Notes under the pieces: model-generated | Told to the model about the DNA's origin: nothing | Database searches by the model: none | Seen by the model: the letters and a program-made list of their open reading frames with translations, nothing else | Translations under genes and position numbers: made by a program | In this document: one piece after another, positions 24,571 to 34,032 of the stretch | Position numbering within the stretch: position 1 is the first letter of the stretch | Layout: each line of letters starts with the position of its first letter | NCBI GenBank assembly: GCA_964406575.1 | Contig: CAYOSH010000002.1 | Location: 1-64,000, forward strand | Direction: 5' to 3' | Length of the DNA: 64,000 nucleotides | Source of the DNA: WTAW01 sp964406575 | GTDB lineage: Bacteria > Acidobacteriota > Aminicenantia > Aminicenantales > Aminicenantaceae

Positions 24571-26736
24571 ATGAGTAAGCTGCAACGTAACCATTCTTTT
24601 TTTCTGAATGCAGTTATCTGTCTGTCCTTCGCGTTTATCTTTTTTTTGATGTCTGGAAGCCTATTCACAACAGGAGGGGCGCCCGCGGCAGTATCCAATG
24701 TCCTACTGATCACTGTGGATACATTGCGTGCAGACAGAGTGAGCTGCTACGACGATTCGCATGTCGAGACACCATCCATCGATAGCCTCGCAGAGAGGGG
24801 CGTGATGTTTACCCGCGCATTTGCGAATACGTCGACGACACTGGCCTCTCATACCAATATCCTTCTGGGCGTATCTCCGCTATATCATGGTGTGCATGAC
24901 AACCAGCATTTTATCGTCCAGGAAAATTTCCTCACCCTGGCTGAGTTTTTGAAAGCTGCCGGGTACGCGACCGGAGCTTTTGTCGGAGCCTTCCCACTGG
25001 ACAGAAGATTTGGTTTGGACCAGGGTTTCTATGTCTATGACGACGACTTCGGCCATCGGAGTTCAGAACGAGAAATGGAGATAGAAAGGAGAGCTGCAGA
25101 TGTCATAGCTAAAGCACTGCCATGGGTGAAGTCTCAGCGGTCCCCGTGGTTTTTATGGGTTCATGTGTATGACCCCCATGACCCTTATACACCGCCTGCT
25201 CCCTATGCGGAGCAGTACACGCAATCTCCCTACGACGGGGAGGTCGCGTACGTGGATGAGGTCCTGGGTGCATTTTTCGGGGAATTGAGGCTGTCAGGTC
25301 TCCTGGAGGATACGCTGGTGATCTTTACAGGTGACCATGGCGAATCGTTAGGTCAGCATGGCGAAACGACGCATGGATTTTTCGCTTATAACACGGGCAT
25401 CTGGATCCCGCTGATTATTACAGGCCCGGGGATCAAGCCGGGGAGCGTGGATCATCCGGTCTGTCATCTGGATATTTTTCCGACTGTTTGTGATGTATTA
25501 AAGCTCAAACCACCTGAGTTTTTGCAGGGGCGATCTTTGGTGCCGGCACTTGAAGGCCGACGCGCTCCTAAGCGGACACTTTATTTTGAGTCTCTTGCGC
25601 CACATTACAGCATGGGGTGGGCGCCGGTGCAGGGGTTCATCAGGGACAATCTCAAGTTCATCGACTCGCCCATTCCCGAATTGTATGACCTGGATAAAGA
25701 TTTCGATGAGACAGAAAATTTGGCCTCAAAGCGGGATTTGAAGGACTTCAAAAAACGTCTTGGCGAGATCATCGAGCAGTATACCTCTTCTGAAGCTGAA
25801 AAGTCTGGGAAGAGCTTGGATAGCAAATCGTTGGAAAAACTGCGGGCTCTGGGGTACACGGGCGGTTCGGTCGCGTCCAGTGCCCGGAAAAGTTACAGCC
25901 CTCGAGATGACGTCAAGGTCCTCCTGCCTTATCACAACAGGGCGGAAGAAGCTTTTAGGCTCTACAGGGAGGGTCGGGTTCAGTCGTCCATAGATGCTCT
26001 CAAACAAATCATAACGGAAAGAGATGACCTGGGCCTTGCCTATGTTCATCTTGCTATTATTCTCTACAATGAAAAACGCCAGCAAGAGGCCTTTGACATC
26101 CTGAAGTCCGGGTTATCTATAAATCCTCAGAGCTACGAGATCTTCTCCAAATACGTCGGTTTGCTCGTGAGGAGTGAGCGCTTCGCTGAAGTGCTGGAAC
26201 TCTTTCAGGCCCATTACCTTAAAGAAATGGATCACGACCCCAAGATATGGAATCTGCTGGCCATGACGCATTTGAACTCCGGTGATCCCGATGGCGCCAT
26301 GAAGGCCTTAGAGCAGGCTTTTTCCATGGATAGGCGTTTGCCCTTAACCCAATTCAATTACGGGAAGCTGTATGAGTGGATCGGTTTTAACCACAAGGAT
26401 AGAAAAGCCGTAACAAGATCTTTGGAGAGCTATAAAAAAGCGATCGAATTGGACCCCGAGTTTGCGGATGCCTACATCGCTCTCGGGGTGGTCTATCTCA
26501 GATCCGGTGAATTCAAGGGAGGTATCTACTGCCTTGAGAAGGCCCTGGATATCGAGCCTGATTCCCAGCTAGCCGTGTACAACCTCGGATTGGCCTATTT
26601 GAACAGCGGAGACAAATCCAAAGCCCTCCAGTACTTCCGGCAGTACTTGAGAGATTTCGCCGATGATCTGTCAGCGGAAGAATTGGATAAGATAAAAGCT
26701 GTGGTCCGAAAAATTGAGCAATTGCCAGATAAATAA
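24571..26736 (+). CDS. sulfatase-like hydrolase/TPR fusion, paralogue 1
   Basis: A 721-residue protein of the alkaline-phosphatase superfamily with a C-terminal TPR array. A membrane anchor or signal covers about residues 10-32. The sulfatase-like domain (about 44-400) has ITVDTLRADR, VYDPHDPYTPPAPY, FTGDHGESLGQHGE and a C-terminal block ending in LRALGY. At the place where true sulfatases have the formylglycine motif C-x-P-S-R, this protein has T-L-A-S-H (Thr90-His94), with the downstream ILLG aligned. Thr nucleophiles occur in phosphatases, phosphodiesterases and phosphoethanolamine transferases of the superfamily, so sulfatase activity is doubtful. About six TPR units occupy 450-715. It faces two paralogues across a tRNA gene. 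Substrate unknown. Confidence 0.85.
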   Translation: MSKLQRNHSFFLNAVICLSFAFIFFLMSGSLFTTGGAPAAVSNVLLITVDTLRADRVSCYDDSHVETPSIDSLAERGVMFTRAFANTSTTLASHTNILLGVSPLYHGVHDNQHFIVQENFLTLAEFLKAAGYATGAFVGAFPLDRRFGLDQGFYVYDDDFGHRSSEREMEIERRAADVIAKALPWVKSQRSPWFLWVHVYDPHDPYTPPAPYAEQYTQSPYDGEVAYVDEVLGAFFGELRLSGLLEDTLVIFTGDHGESLGQHGETTHGFFAYNTGIWIPLIITGPGIKPGSVDHPVCHLDIFPTVCDVLKLKPPEFLQGRSLVPALEGRRAPKRTLYFESLAPHYSMGWAPVQGFIRDNLKFIDSPIPELYDLDKDFDETENLASKRDLKDFKKRLGEIIEQYTSSEAEKSGKSLDSKSLEKLRALGYTGGSVASSARKSYSPRDDVKVLLPYHNRAEEAFRLYREGRVQSSIDALKQIITERDDLGLAYVHLAIILYNEKRQQEAFDILKSGLSINPQSYEIFSKYVGLLVRSERFAEVLELFQAHYLKEMDHDPKIWNLLAMTHLNSGDPDGAMKALEQAFSMDRRLPLTQFNYGKLYEWIGFNHKDRKAVTRSLESYKKAIELDPEFADAYIALGVVYLRSGEFKGGIYCLEKALDIEPDSQLAVYNLGLAYLNSGDKSKALQYFRQYLRDFADDLSAEELDKIKAVVRKIEQLPDK

Positions 26737-26804
26737 AGACTCCATGCCTCCGACTCTCTCAATCCTGTTCCAGCGCCACTCCCATACGCGGCAGTTCTGC
26801 AGTA

Positions 26805-26833
26805 TTGACAGAAATCAGTGTTTTTGTTAGTTT
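26805..26833 (+). promoter_or_regulatory. promoter of tRNA-Gly
   Basis: TTGACA, 17 bases, TAGTTT, with the tRNA starting 29 bases after the -10 box. Upstream GGCAGTTCTGCAGTA resembles the stretch before the 22925 promoter. Confidence 0.6.
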
Positions 26834-26862
26834 AATCGAGCACAATTTATGCTTCCGACTGA

Positions 26863-26937
26863 GCGGGCGTAGTTCAGTGGTAGAACGTCTGCTTGCCAAG
26901 CAGAAGGTCGTGGGTTCAAATCCCATCGTCCGCTCCA
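26863..26937 (+). tRNA. tRNA-Gly(GCC)
   Basis: A full cloverleaf: acceptor GCGGGCG with CGTCCGC (one G-T pair), D arm GTTC/GAAC, anticodon stem TCTGC/GCAGA with loop TTGCCAA (anticodon GCC at 26895-26897), and T arm GTGGG/CCCAT with TTCAAAT loop (one G-T pair). CCA is encoded. A T run follows. Confidence 0.97.
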
Positions 26938-26992
26938 GCTTTTTTCACTCATCTTCGTGACCACGGAATAGGAAATACGGGACTTTTTGCGG

Positions 26993-29209
26993 CTATTGAC
27001 CGGTTGAACATTTTTTGATTAAGTCATCAAGATTTTTGAGTTCTGCGGGTGGGAGCAGACGGGAGTACTCCTTTTTAAAGCGAGTGAAATAAGCAAGCGC
27101 TTTTTCTTTGTCACCCTTATTGAGATAGGCCATCCCCAGATTATAAATGAGCGGACCCTGGTCGGGTTGAATCTCCAGGGATTTTTCAAGGCAGTAGATC
27201 CCTCCTTCCAGATTGTTTGTCTGAAGATAGGCGTTTCCCAGCCCTGCGTAGGCGTCGGCATAATTCGGGTCGATCGCGATCGCCTTCTTAAAGTTTTCTA
27301 GGCATTCCTGCAGAGCACTGGTGTCTTTGTTCTTTAACGCGAGAGATAAGTACATCAATCCCAGATTGCGGTAGGCGATGGGATAACGCTGGTCGATTCG
27401 GAGCGCTTGTTCGTAGGCTCTCTGAGCCATAGCGAAATCCCCCGTGTTTTGATAGGCGGCTCCGATATTTGTCCATATCTCGGGATCATAATCCATTTGA
27501 CGCAAGCGAACGTTAGTCGCCAGTTCGATCGCCTTTTCGTTTGCGCCCGCTTTGATCAGGAAGTTGACGTATTTATAGAAGATTTCATAGCTGGAGGGAT
27601 TGTGAGTAAACCCCACTTTCAGGACCTCTAAAGCTTCGGCCATTTTTCCCTGGCCTTCAAGATAAAGTGTTGCCAGGTGGGCATAAGGGATGTCAAAGTC
27701 CTCTCGCTCGGAAATAATGGTCTTCAGGATTTCGATTCCTTCTTGAGTCTTACCATTTTGGTGCAAGGTCATGGCCTCAGTGGCTTGGTTGTAATAGGGC
27801 AGGAGAGTTTTGATGTCGTCCGGAGGGCCGTAGCTCTTTTTCGCTTCGGCGGTATCGGAGCCACTGATATATCCCAGACTGCGCAATTTTTCCAGCGATT
27901 CTCTATCCGGCCTGCTCCTGGACTGAGAGGCCTGGGAAGAAGTATTCCGTTCGATGATCTCCGAGAGCTGCTTTTGGAATGTGTTTATGTCCTGTTCTGG
28001 AGCAAGGTTCTTCTGCTCAACAAAATCCTTATTGAGGTCATAAAGCTCAGGAATCGGGGATTCGATGAACTTGAATCCACCTCTTATGAATCCATGCAAA
28101 GGAGCCCACCCCATGCTGTAATAAGGGGAGAGCGATTCAATATAAATGGCCCTTTCCGGGAGTTTCCGACCTCTCAGGGTCGACACCAAGGATTGGCCTT
28201 GCAAGAACTTCGGTTTCTCCAGGCTCAGCAAGTCACACACGGTCGGAAAAATGTCCAGATGACTGACTGGCTGCTCCACCCTTCTTGGCTTGATCCCCGG
28301 CCCCGATAAAATCAGCGGGATCCAGATGCCCGTATTGTATGCAAAAAATCCGTGGGTCACTTCGCCATGCTGTCCCAGCGATTCCCCGTGATCTCCGGTG
28401 AAGACAACAAATGTGTCTTCCAATCGCTGGCTCTCTTTTAAACCCAGCAGAAATTTTCCCAATTCCGCATCGACGTAAGCCACCTCTCCGTCATAGGGAG
28501 ATTGTGCATATTGTTCTGAATATGGAGCAGGCGGGCTGTACGGGTCATGTGGGTCATAGCAGTGGACCCAGAGAAACCATGGGGAGATCTGCGTCTCTAT
28601 CCACTGGGACGCCTTAGCGAGAACATCTTCGGCTCTCCTCTCCAGCTCTTGTCGCTTCGATGAACTCCTGTGGCCGAAGTCGTCATCATAGACATCGAAC
28701 CCTTGGTCCAGCCCGAATTTTTTATCCAGAGGAAAAGCACCCACGAAAGCTCCGGTCGCATATCCGGCGGCTTTGAGATGCTCTGCAAGGGTCAGAAAGT
28801 CCTTATGGACAACAAAAAAACTGTTCTCATGCACACCATGATAGAGAGGGGATACGCCCAACAGGATATTGGTGTGAGACGGAAGCGTGGTGGATGTGTT
28901 GGCGAAGGCCCGGGTGAATAGAGCCCCTTCTGTAGCCAGAGCATCGATGTGCGGCGTCTTTAGATGACTGCTGTCAAAACAGCTCACGCGGTCAGCGCGC
29001 AGCGTGTCGATCGTGATCAATAGCAGGTTGGACTGGCTTGGACTGCTTCCTGCAGGGGTTCGAGGATGTTTTGAGGCGAACGATGTGCTTGCGATAAGTA
29101 AGACGCACAATAGCAGTAAATAGGTATCCAATATTTTTTTGATTGTCTTTGTGTCTATTTTTTTAAGGGGGGCGTTCTTTTTATTTTTAAATTTTTTTGA
29201 TTGTTTCAT
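26993..29209 (-). CDS. sulfatase-like hydrolase/TPR fusion, paralogue 2
   Basis: A 738-residue close relative of the gene at 24571, pointing toward it with the tRNA-Gly gene between. The N-terminus is very Lys-rich before a membrane helix (about residues 29-46), a topology expected for an inner-membrane anchor. The catalytic part has ITIDTLRADR, CYDPHDPYSPPAPY and FTGDHGESLGQHGE. The formylglycine position is again Thr (Thr108 in TTLPSH). TPR units run from about 465 to 735, ending before KKCSTGQ. Identity with paralogue 1 is high through the catalytic domain and lower in the TPRs, as expected if the TPRs bind different partners. Substrate unknown. Confidence 0.85.
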   Translation of the reverse strand: MKQSKKFKNKKNAPLKKIDTKTIKKILDTYLLLLCVLLIASTSFASKHPRTPAGSSPSQSNLLLITIDTLRADRVSCFDSSHLKTPHIDALATEGALFTRAFANTSTTLPSHTNILLGVSPLYHGVHENSFFVVHKDFLTLAEHLKAAGYATGAFVGAFPLDKKFGLDQGFDVYDDDFGHRSSSKRQELERRAEDVLAKASQWIETQISPWFLWVHCYDPHDPYSPPAPYSEQYAQSPYDGEVAYVDAELGKFLLGLKESQRLEDTFVVFTGDHGESLGQHGEVTHGFFAYNTGIWIPLILSGPGIKPRRVEQPVSHLDIFPTVCDLLSLEKPKFLQGQSLVSTLRGRKLPERAIYIESLSPYYSMGWAPLHGFIRGGFKFIESPIPELYDLNKDFVEQKNLAPEQDINTFQKQLSEIIERNTSSQASQSRSRPDRESLEKLRSLGYISGSDTAEAKKSYGPPDDIKTLLPYYNQATEAMTLHQNGKTQEGIEILKTIISEREDFDIPYAHLATLYLEGQGKMAEALEVLKVGFTHNPSSYEIFYKYVNFLIKAGANEKAIELATNVRLRQMDYDPEIWTNIGAAYQNTGDFAMAQRAYEQALRIDQRYPIAYRNLGLMYLSLALKNKDTSALQECLENFKKAIAIDPNYADAYAGLGNAYLQTNNLEGGIYCLEKSLEIQPDQGPLIYNLGMAYLNKGDKEKALAYFTRFKKEYSRLLPPAELKNLDDLIKKCSTGQ

Positions 29210-29348
29210 GATCGTAGGTGCTTAAAAATTATAGCACCTCATCTCGTTAGAAACAATCCTTACAGATAGCCCTATTTTGTTAGAAGCCCCACGAAAATCG
29301 AGAGGATGTGTTGCAAATCCCAAGTATTTGAAGGGATCAAAAATAGTC

Positions 29349-31496
29349 TTATCGATTTTCCTGCTTGCATCTTTGAATCAAGTCGTCCAATGCTTGCTTC
29401 TGCCTAGGGGAGAGGTAAGAATAATGTTTCTCTTTTAGGCTAGTGAAATACTCAAGACCCCTGGTCTTGTTGCCTGAATTGTAGTAAGCCAAGCCCAGAT
29501 TGAAATTCAACAGGTATTGCTCTGGATTTAATTCGAGCGCTTTTTCCCAAGCGGAGATAGCACCTTTGAGATCTCCGGCTTGACCATAGGCGTCACCTAA
29601 ACCGCTGTAAGCAGGGACATGTGTCGGATCGAGCTCAATCGCCTTCTTGAAATTTGAGACGGATTGCTCGTAAGCCATACTGTCTTTTGTTTTTAAATAG
29701 CGAGATAAATAAGCTTCCCCAAGAGCGCTGTAAATTCGGACATATTCATTATCTATTGTCTTAGCCTTTTCATAGGCCGCAATGGCCCCATCCAGATCAC
29801 CCTCTTTTTCATAGGCCTGTGCCAGAGCGCTCCATATCTCGGAATCATGCTCCATGGGAAGCAGATGTTTTGATGAGATCACCTTGATGACCTCACTGTA
29901 ATGCCCCTCTTTCATGAGCAAATCAACGTAGGGAGTGAGCATCCTGTAGCTGGATGGCAGGTTTTTTAGCCCCAACTCAAAGATGCCCAATGCTTCTGTT
30001 GGTTTTCGGGTGGCGTCGTAGATGCCTGCGAGATAAATATAGGCAACATCCACATCATTTCTTTCTGTGAGGATCTCCTTAAGAAGTTGAATTCCCGCAT
30101 CGATGTCTCCATGATTATACAGGCTCAGGGCTTTTTCGGCCTTTCGATGATAGGGGAGCAATGTTTTGATATCATCTTGAGGGCCGTAAGCTCTCCTTGT
30201 GGAGACATAAGGTTCGGATATGTATCCCAAACTTTTCAATTTTTCCAGGGATTCTCTATCGACCCTCTTTCTGAGACTTTTTTCATCCGGGCGAGGTTGA
30301 TCTTGAAGGATTTTACTGAGGTTTTTTCTGTAGCCTTCCAGATTACTTCCATTGGCCATATTTTTTGTTTCCTGAAAATCCTGCGCAATGTTGTACAACT
30401 CCGGTATGGGAGATTCCATGAATTTTTCATTGTGGGAAATATAACCCTGTAACGGAGCCCAGCCCCGGCTGTAGTGAGGATACAGCGATTCAAAATAAAG
30501 GAGGCGCTCGGGCAGGTTCTTTCCATTGAGTGCAGGTAGGAGGGAGATCCCCTGGAGAAATGGAGGCTTGGGAATTTTGAGAATATCACAGACTGTTGGA
30601 AATATATCGACGTGGCTGACGTGTTGCTCCACGACCTTTTGGCCTCCATTGGGTGCGGTAATGATCAAAGGCACCCATATGGTCGAGTTGTACGCAAAAT
30701 AACCGTGCGTTCTCTCTCCGTGTTCTTCCAGAGATTCTCCATGATCTGAAGTCAAGACGATCAGGCTGTTTTTGAACAAGTTATAGGTCTTCATATAATC
30801 CAGCAGCTTTCCCAGCTCTGAATCCACAGAAGCGACCTCCCCATCATATGGCCTGTCTCTGTATTCTTCCTTGAAAGGCTCTGGTGGATTATAAGGCTCA
30901 TGCGGGTCATAAAAATGCGTCCACAAAAACCAGGGGGATTTTTGGCTTTTCAACCATTCAATTGCCTTTTTAGCGACGTCATGGGCCCGCCTTTCTCCCT
31001 GGGCAAACTTTTGTGAGCTCAGTTTGTCGTAATCGTCATCGTATGTGTCGAAACCCTGATCAAGGCCGAATCTTGAGTCAAGTGGATGGGCTCCTATAAT
31101 GGCTCCTGTAGAGTAACCAAAAGTTTTAAGGTGTTCAGCAAGAGTCAACAGTTCCTTATGAACGACAAAATTATAATTGTCGTGGATTCCATGTTGGAGC
31201 GGAGTTATTCCCAAGAGAATACTCGCATGGGATGGCAGGGTCGTTGGAGTATTGGCAAATGCTCTGAAAAACAGTGTCCCTTTCCGCGCAAGGTGGTCGA
31301 TATTCGGGGTTTGAACATGAGTGCTATCATAACAGCTCAACCTGTCAGGCCTGAGTGTGTCGATGGTGATGAGAAGGAGATTTTGACGGGCCTCTGTTTC
31401 CGCCTCTCCGGATATCGTAAGAGGAACAGCGAGTATGCCGAAAAGAAAAAAGCAAGCCAGCGACAAACAGGAAGTCAGACGGATTTTTCTTTTCAT
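29349..31496 (-). CDS. sulfatase-like hydrolase/TPR fusion, paralogue 3
   Basis: A 715-residue third member with a signal peptide or anchor at about 8-30. The catalytic domain has ITIDTLRPDR, FYDPHEPYNPPEPF and LTSDHGESLEEHGE. The formylglycine position is Thr86 (TTLPSH), as in the other two. TPRs cover about 440-710, ending RCKQENR. It starts 9 bases after the stop of the PD40/TPR gene, so the two are surely co-transcribed, unlike paralogue 2, which follows after 139 bases. It is more divergent from 1 and 2 than they are from each other (for instance EEHGERTHGYFAYNS against GQHGEVTHGFFAYNT). Substrate unknown. Confidence 0.85.
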   Translation of the reverse strand: MKRKIRLTSCLSLACFFLFGILAVPLTISGEAETEARQNLLLITIDTLRPDRLSCYDSTHVQTPNIDHLARKGTLFFRAFANTPTTLPSHASILLGITPLQHGIHDNYNFVVHKELLTLAEHLKTFGYSTGAIIGAHPLDSRFGLDQGFDTYDDDYDKLSSQKFAQGERRAHDVAKKAIEWLKSQKSPWFLWTHFYDPHEPYNPPEPFKEEYRDRPYDGEVASVDSELGKLLDYMKTYNLFKNSLIVLTSDHGESLEEHGERTHGYFAYNSTIWVPLIITAPNGGQKVVEQHVSHVDIFPTVCDILKIPKPPFLQGISLLPALNGKNLPERLLYFESLYPHYSRGWAPLQGYISHNEKFMESPIPELYNIAQDFQETKNMANGSNLEGYRKNLSKILQDQPRPDEKSLRKRVDRESLEKLKSLGYISEPYVSTRRAYGPQDDIKTLLPYHRKAEKALSLYNHGDIDAGIQLLKEILTERNDVDVAYIYLAGIYDATRKPTEALGIFELGLKNLPSSYRMLTPYVDLLMKEGHYSEVIKVISSKHLLPMEHDSEIWSALAQAYEKEGDLDGAIAAYEKAKTIDNEYVRIYSALGEAYLSRYLKTKDSMAYEQSVSNFKKAIELDPTHVPAYSGLGDAYGQAGDLKGAISAWEKALELNPEQYLLNFNLGLAYYNSGNKTRGLEYFTSLKEKHYSYLSPRQKQALDDLIQRCKQENR

Positions 31497-31505
31497 ATAT
31501 CGCTT

Positions 31506-34031
31506 TTACTTGTTACAGTACTTTTTGATCTGTTCCAATGCTCCTCTGAAGCCGAGTTGGTCGGCTTTATTCAAGTCCTCACATCCCTCTTCTCTGTTTC
31601 CCGTGACGATCTTGACCATACCGCGCTTGAAATAGTTCAACGCAAAATCGGGATTAAGCCCTATAGACCGGTCGTAATCGCCTATGGCTCCCTGGATGTC
31701 TTTGGATTCATATCTGATATCGCCCCGTTTGCTGTAGAGCTCGAAGTTATCGGGTTTGATTTTTATCGCTTGATCCAGGTCCTTTAAGGCCTCGGAAAAA
31801 TTTTTGGTTGCGTAAAACACCCCAGCTCTTCCCTCAAAAGCCTCCGCAAAGTCAGGCTTTATCTCTAGGGCTCTTGTGTAATCCGCGATCGCACCCTGTG
31901 TGTCGCCCAGTGCGAGTTTAATATCTCCCCTGGCTTTATGATATGGCGCGTGCCCTGGGTTCAGTTCCATGGCAGTCTCGCAATCTTCGAGCGCGCCTTG
32001 ATAATCCTTCAACAGTGTTTTTACGAGTGCACGATTGCCGTAGAGGGCGCTTTCATCCGATTTCAACTCGATGGCCCTGTTAACATCCTCCAGGGCACCA
32101 CCTGCGTCTCCTGTTTGAATTTTGGCGTTGCCCCGTCTGTCATAGGCCTCCCAATACTGGGGATTGAGGCGGATGGCTTCATCATAATCAGCCAATGCAG
32201 CCTTGAAATCTCCCCTATCGAATTTGACATCTGCACGCTTTTTATATGCAATCGGCTGTCTGGAATTGATATTGAGGGCTCGATCCATATCTCTGAGAGC
32301 GCCCGTGAAGTCTTTGAGTCTGGATTTGGCTTCACCGCGTTTGATCAAAATATCTGGATCGTCAGGATTCTGCTCCAGAGCCGTATTGTAAGCGGTAATG
32401 GCGCCCTCGTAATCTTGCATGAAAAACTTATCCTCTCCGATCCGCAGGTAGTAATTTCCCGCCTGGGTGAATTCATCAACCAGAGAGGCCCATTCGCTTT
32501 TTGGGATGTTCACGAATTCGGGAATGTTGATGGCTCTTTCCTCGAGGACAAAATTCTCCAGCAGAACGGCAGGCGTATCGTTTCCATTTTCATCGATATG
32601 AGTCATGTACAGCTGCGTGTATGGACCTCGATGTTTGGAGGCAAAGATCAGCCATCTGCCGTTGGGAGACCAGGAGTGCCAGGAATTCATAAGAGAGAGA
32701 TTGCAGTTCATCCGTCTGGGCGTTCCGCCTTCGGCAGGTATGATGTACAGTGTGCTGTCGGGCTGGAGCAGCATGAAGTTATCCGCCTGACAATAGACGA
32801 TCCACTGGTTATCCGGGGAGATACGGGGGAAATAATTGCTTTTCCCGTTGTCGGAGGCACCTGGAATCGGTTCGGCTTTCCCGCCCTTTCCATTATTGAA
32901 CGGGATGCGGTAGAGGTCGTATTTGTAGCCGCGACGGCCCTCGATGAATTCGGCAGCCACAGAAGTGGGGAGAACGGCCTGCTTGAAAGATTCGGCGACT
33001 TTGGAGTGATACATTGGAGCCCTGGCAAAGACGATATATTCGCCGTCGGGAGACCAGTTGGGATTGCTCTGGCAATACTCGGCGTTGTCTGCTCCAGGAA
33101 GTGACCAAAATTTATCCTGATCACGGTCATAAACAGCGATGATGCCTTTGAGAGGAAAAAACAACTGGGAAATGGTCAGATCGTCTATGGGCACAAATAT
33201 GGAGCGATCCTTCACTGTGCTCAGTGCATAACGCCCATCTGGAGAAATTTGAGAAAGCAGACCAAAGGTCAAATCTCCATCTTCTTTTCTGTAATCGCTC
33301 CAGGTGATGATCTTTTCCGGCGTCAGGACGGTGTTTTTTTCCAGAGAAGTGATGACATAGGAACCTTTATCGTTGGCATAGTCCACATCCATGGCCAATG
33401 TCTTTCCGTCGGGAGTGAAGGAGTGACAGTTGCCGCAGAGAGGAAGGTCTTTCAAAATGATTGTTGTCGGACTCTCCGAAGCCACATCGCCCAACCGCCA
33501 GCGAATGGTGTCGAGGTTTTTGTAGGCGAACTCAAATGGCAAGGGGACGTCCCTGTAAAAAATGGATGCGCCCACCTCATCCCGGGAAATCCCGATGGAA
33601 ACGTGATCCTGCACAACGATATTGTCGGGATCGTTTCCTCTGATTCCCAGTACAGTGATGCGCATGTCTTTTCCGAGAGAGAGCCTCTTCATGACAGCCC
33701 ACTGCTCATGTGAAGGCCTCCACTCCTGTCGCGTGACCACCGGAGAAACGATCCTTGGTTCATTTTCGATCTCTGCCACGACCAGCCAGGAATCAGCGTT
33801 GCCTGTTTTGTCTTTCCATAGAAAAGTCGGGGCGATGATTTCCGGAGGGAACAAAGTCCCAGTGCGGGGATATTCGATGGCCAACCCCTCGGTCGGGCGA
33901 TTTTTATCCCAAGCTTTGAGTATGCGCTCGCTGTTCGACTGCTGCGGATTGGCCGGCCCTTTTACAACAAATCCTATCAGACCGAAAAGCAGAGCAAAAA
34001 CGATCAATCGGTATCCATGATAACTTTTCAT
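31506..34031 (-). CDS. PD40 (TolB-like)/TPR protein with a CxxCH motif
   Basis: A protein of about 841 residues. The start at 34031 follows AAAGGTGG. A signal or anchor segment covers about residues 8-25. Residues about 190-500 contain PD40/TolB-type beta-propeller repeats (SPDGRYALSTV, WSPDGEYIVFARA, ISPDNQWIVYC, WSPNGRWLIFAS). At about 197-201 the sequence LCGNCHSFTPDGK contains CGNCH, a c-type heme attachment pattern embedded in a PD40 repeat. About eight TPR units form the C-terminal 330 residues. It lies one base after the chorismatase stop and 9 bases before sulfatase-like paralogue 3, so it is part of an operon. Whether heme is bound is unproven. The role is unknown. Confidence 0.8.
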   Translation of the reverse strand: MKSYHGYRLIVFALLFGLIGFVVKGPANPQQSNSERILKAWDKNRPTEGLAIEYPRTGTLFPPEIIAPTFLWKDKTGNADSWLVVAEIENEPRIVSPVVTRQEWRPSHEQWAVMKRLSLGKDMRITVLGIRGNDPDNIVVQDHVSIGISRDEVGASIFYRDVPLPFEFAYKNLDTIRWRLGDVASESPTTIILKDLPLCGNCHSFTPDGKTLAMDVDYANDKGSYVITSLEKNTVLTPEKIITWSDYRKEDGDLTFGLLSQISPDGRYALSTVKDRSIFVPIDDLTISQLFFPLKGIIAVYDRDQDKFWSLPGADNAEYCQSNPNWSPDGEYIVFARAPMYHSKVAESFKQAVLPTSVAAEFIEGRRGYKYDLYRIPFNNGKGGKAEPIPGASDNGKSNYFPRISPDNQWIVYCQADNFMLLQPDSTLYIIPAEGGTPRRMNCNLSLMNSWHSWSPNGRWLIFASKHRGPYTQLYMTHIDENGNDTPAVLLENFVLEERAINIPEFVNIPKSEWASLVDEFTQAGNYYLRIGEDKFFMQDYEGAITAYNTALEQNPDDPDILIKRGEAKSRLKDFTGALRDMDRALNINSRQPIAYKKRADVKFDRGDFKAALADYDEAIRLNPQYWEAYDRRGNAKIQTGDAGGALEDVNRAIELKSDESALYGNRALVKTLLKDYQGALEDCETAMELNPGHAPYHKARGDIKLALGDTQGAIADYTRALEIKPDFAEAFEGRAGVFYATKNFSEALKDLDQAIKIKPDNFELYSKRGDIRYESKDIQGAIGDYDRSIGLNPDFALNYFKRGMVKIVTGNREEGCEDLNKADQLGFRGALEQIKKYCNK

Positions 34032-34032
34032 T

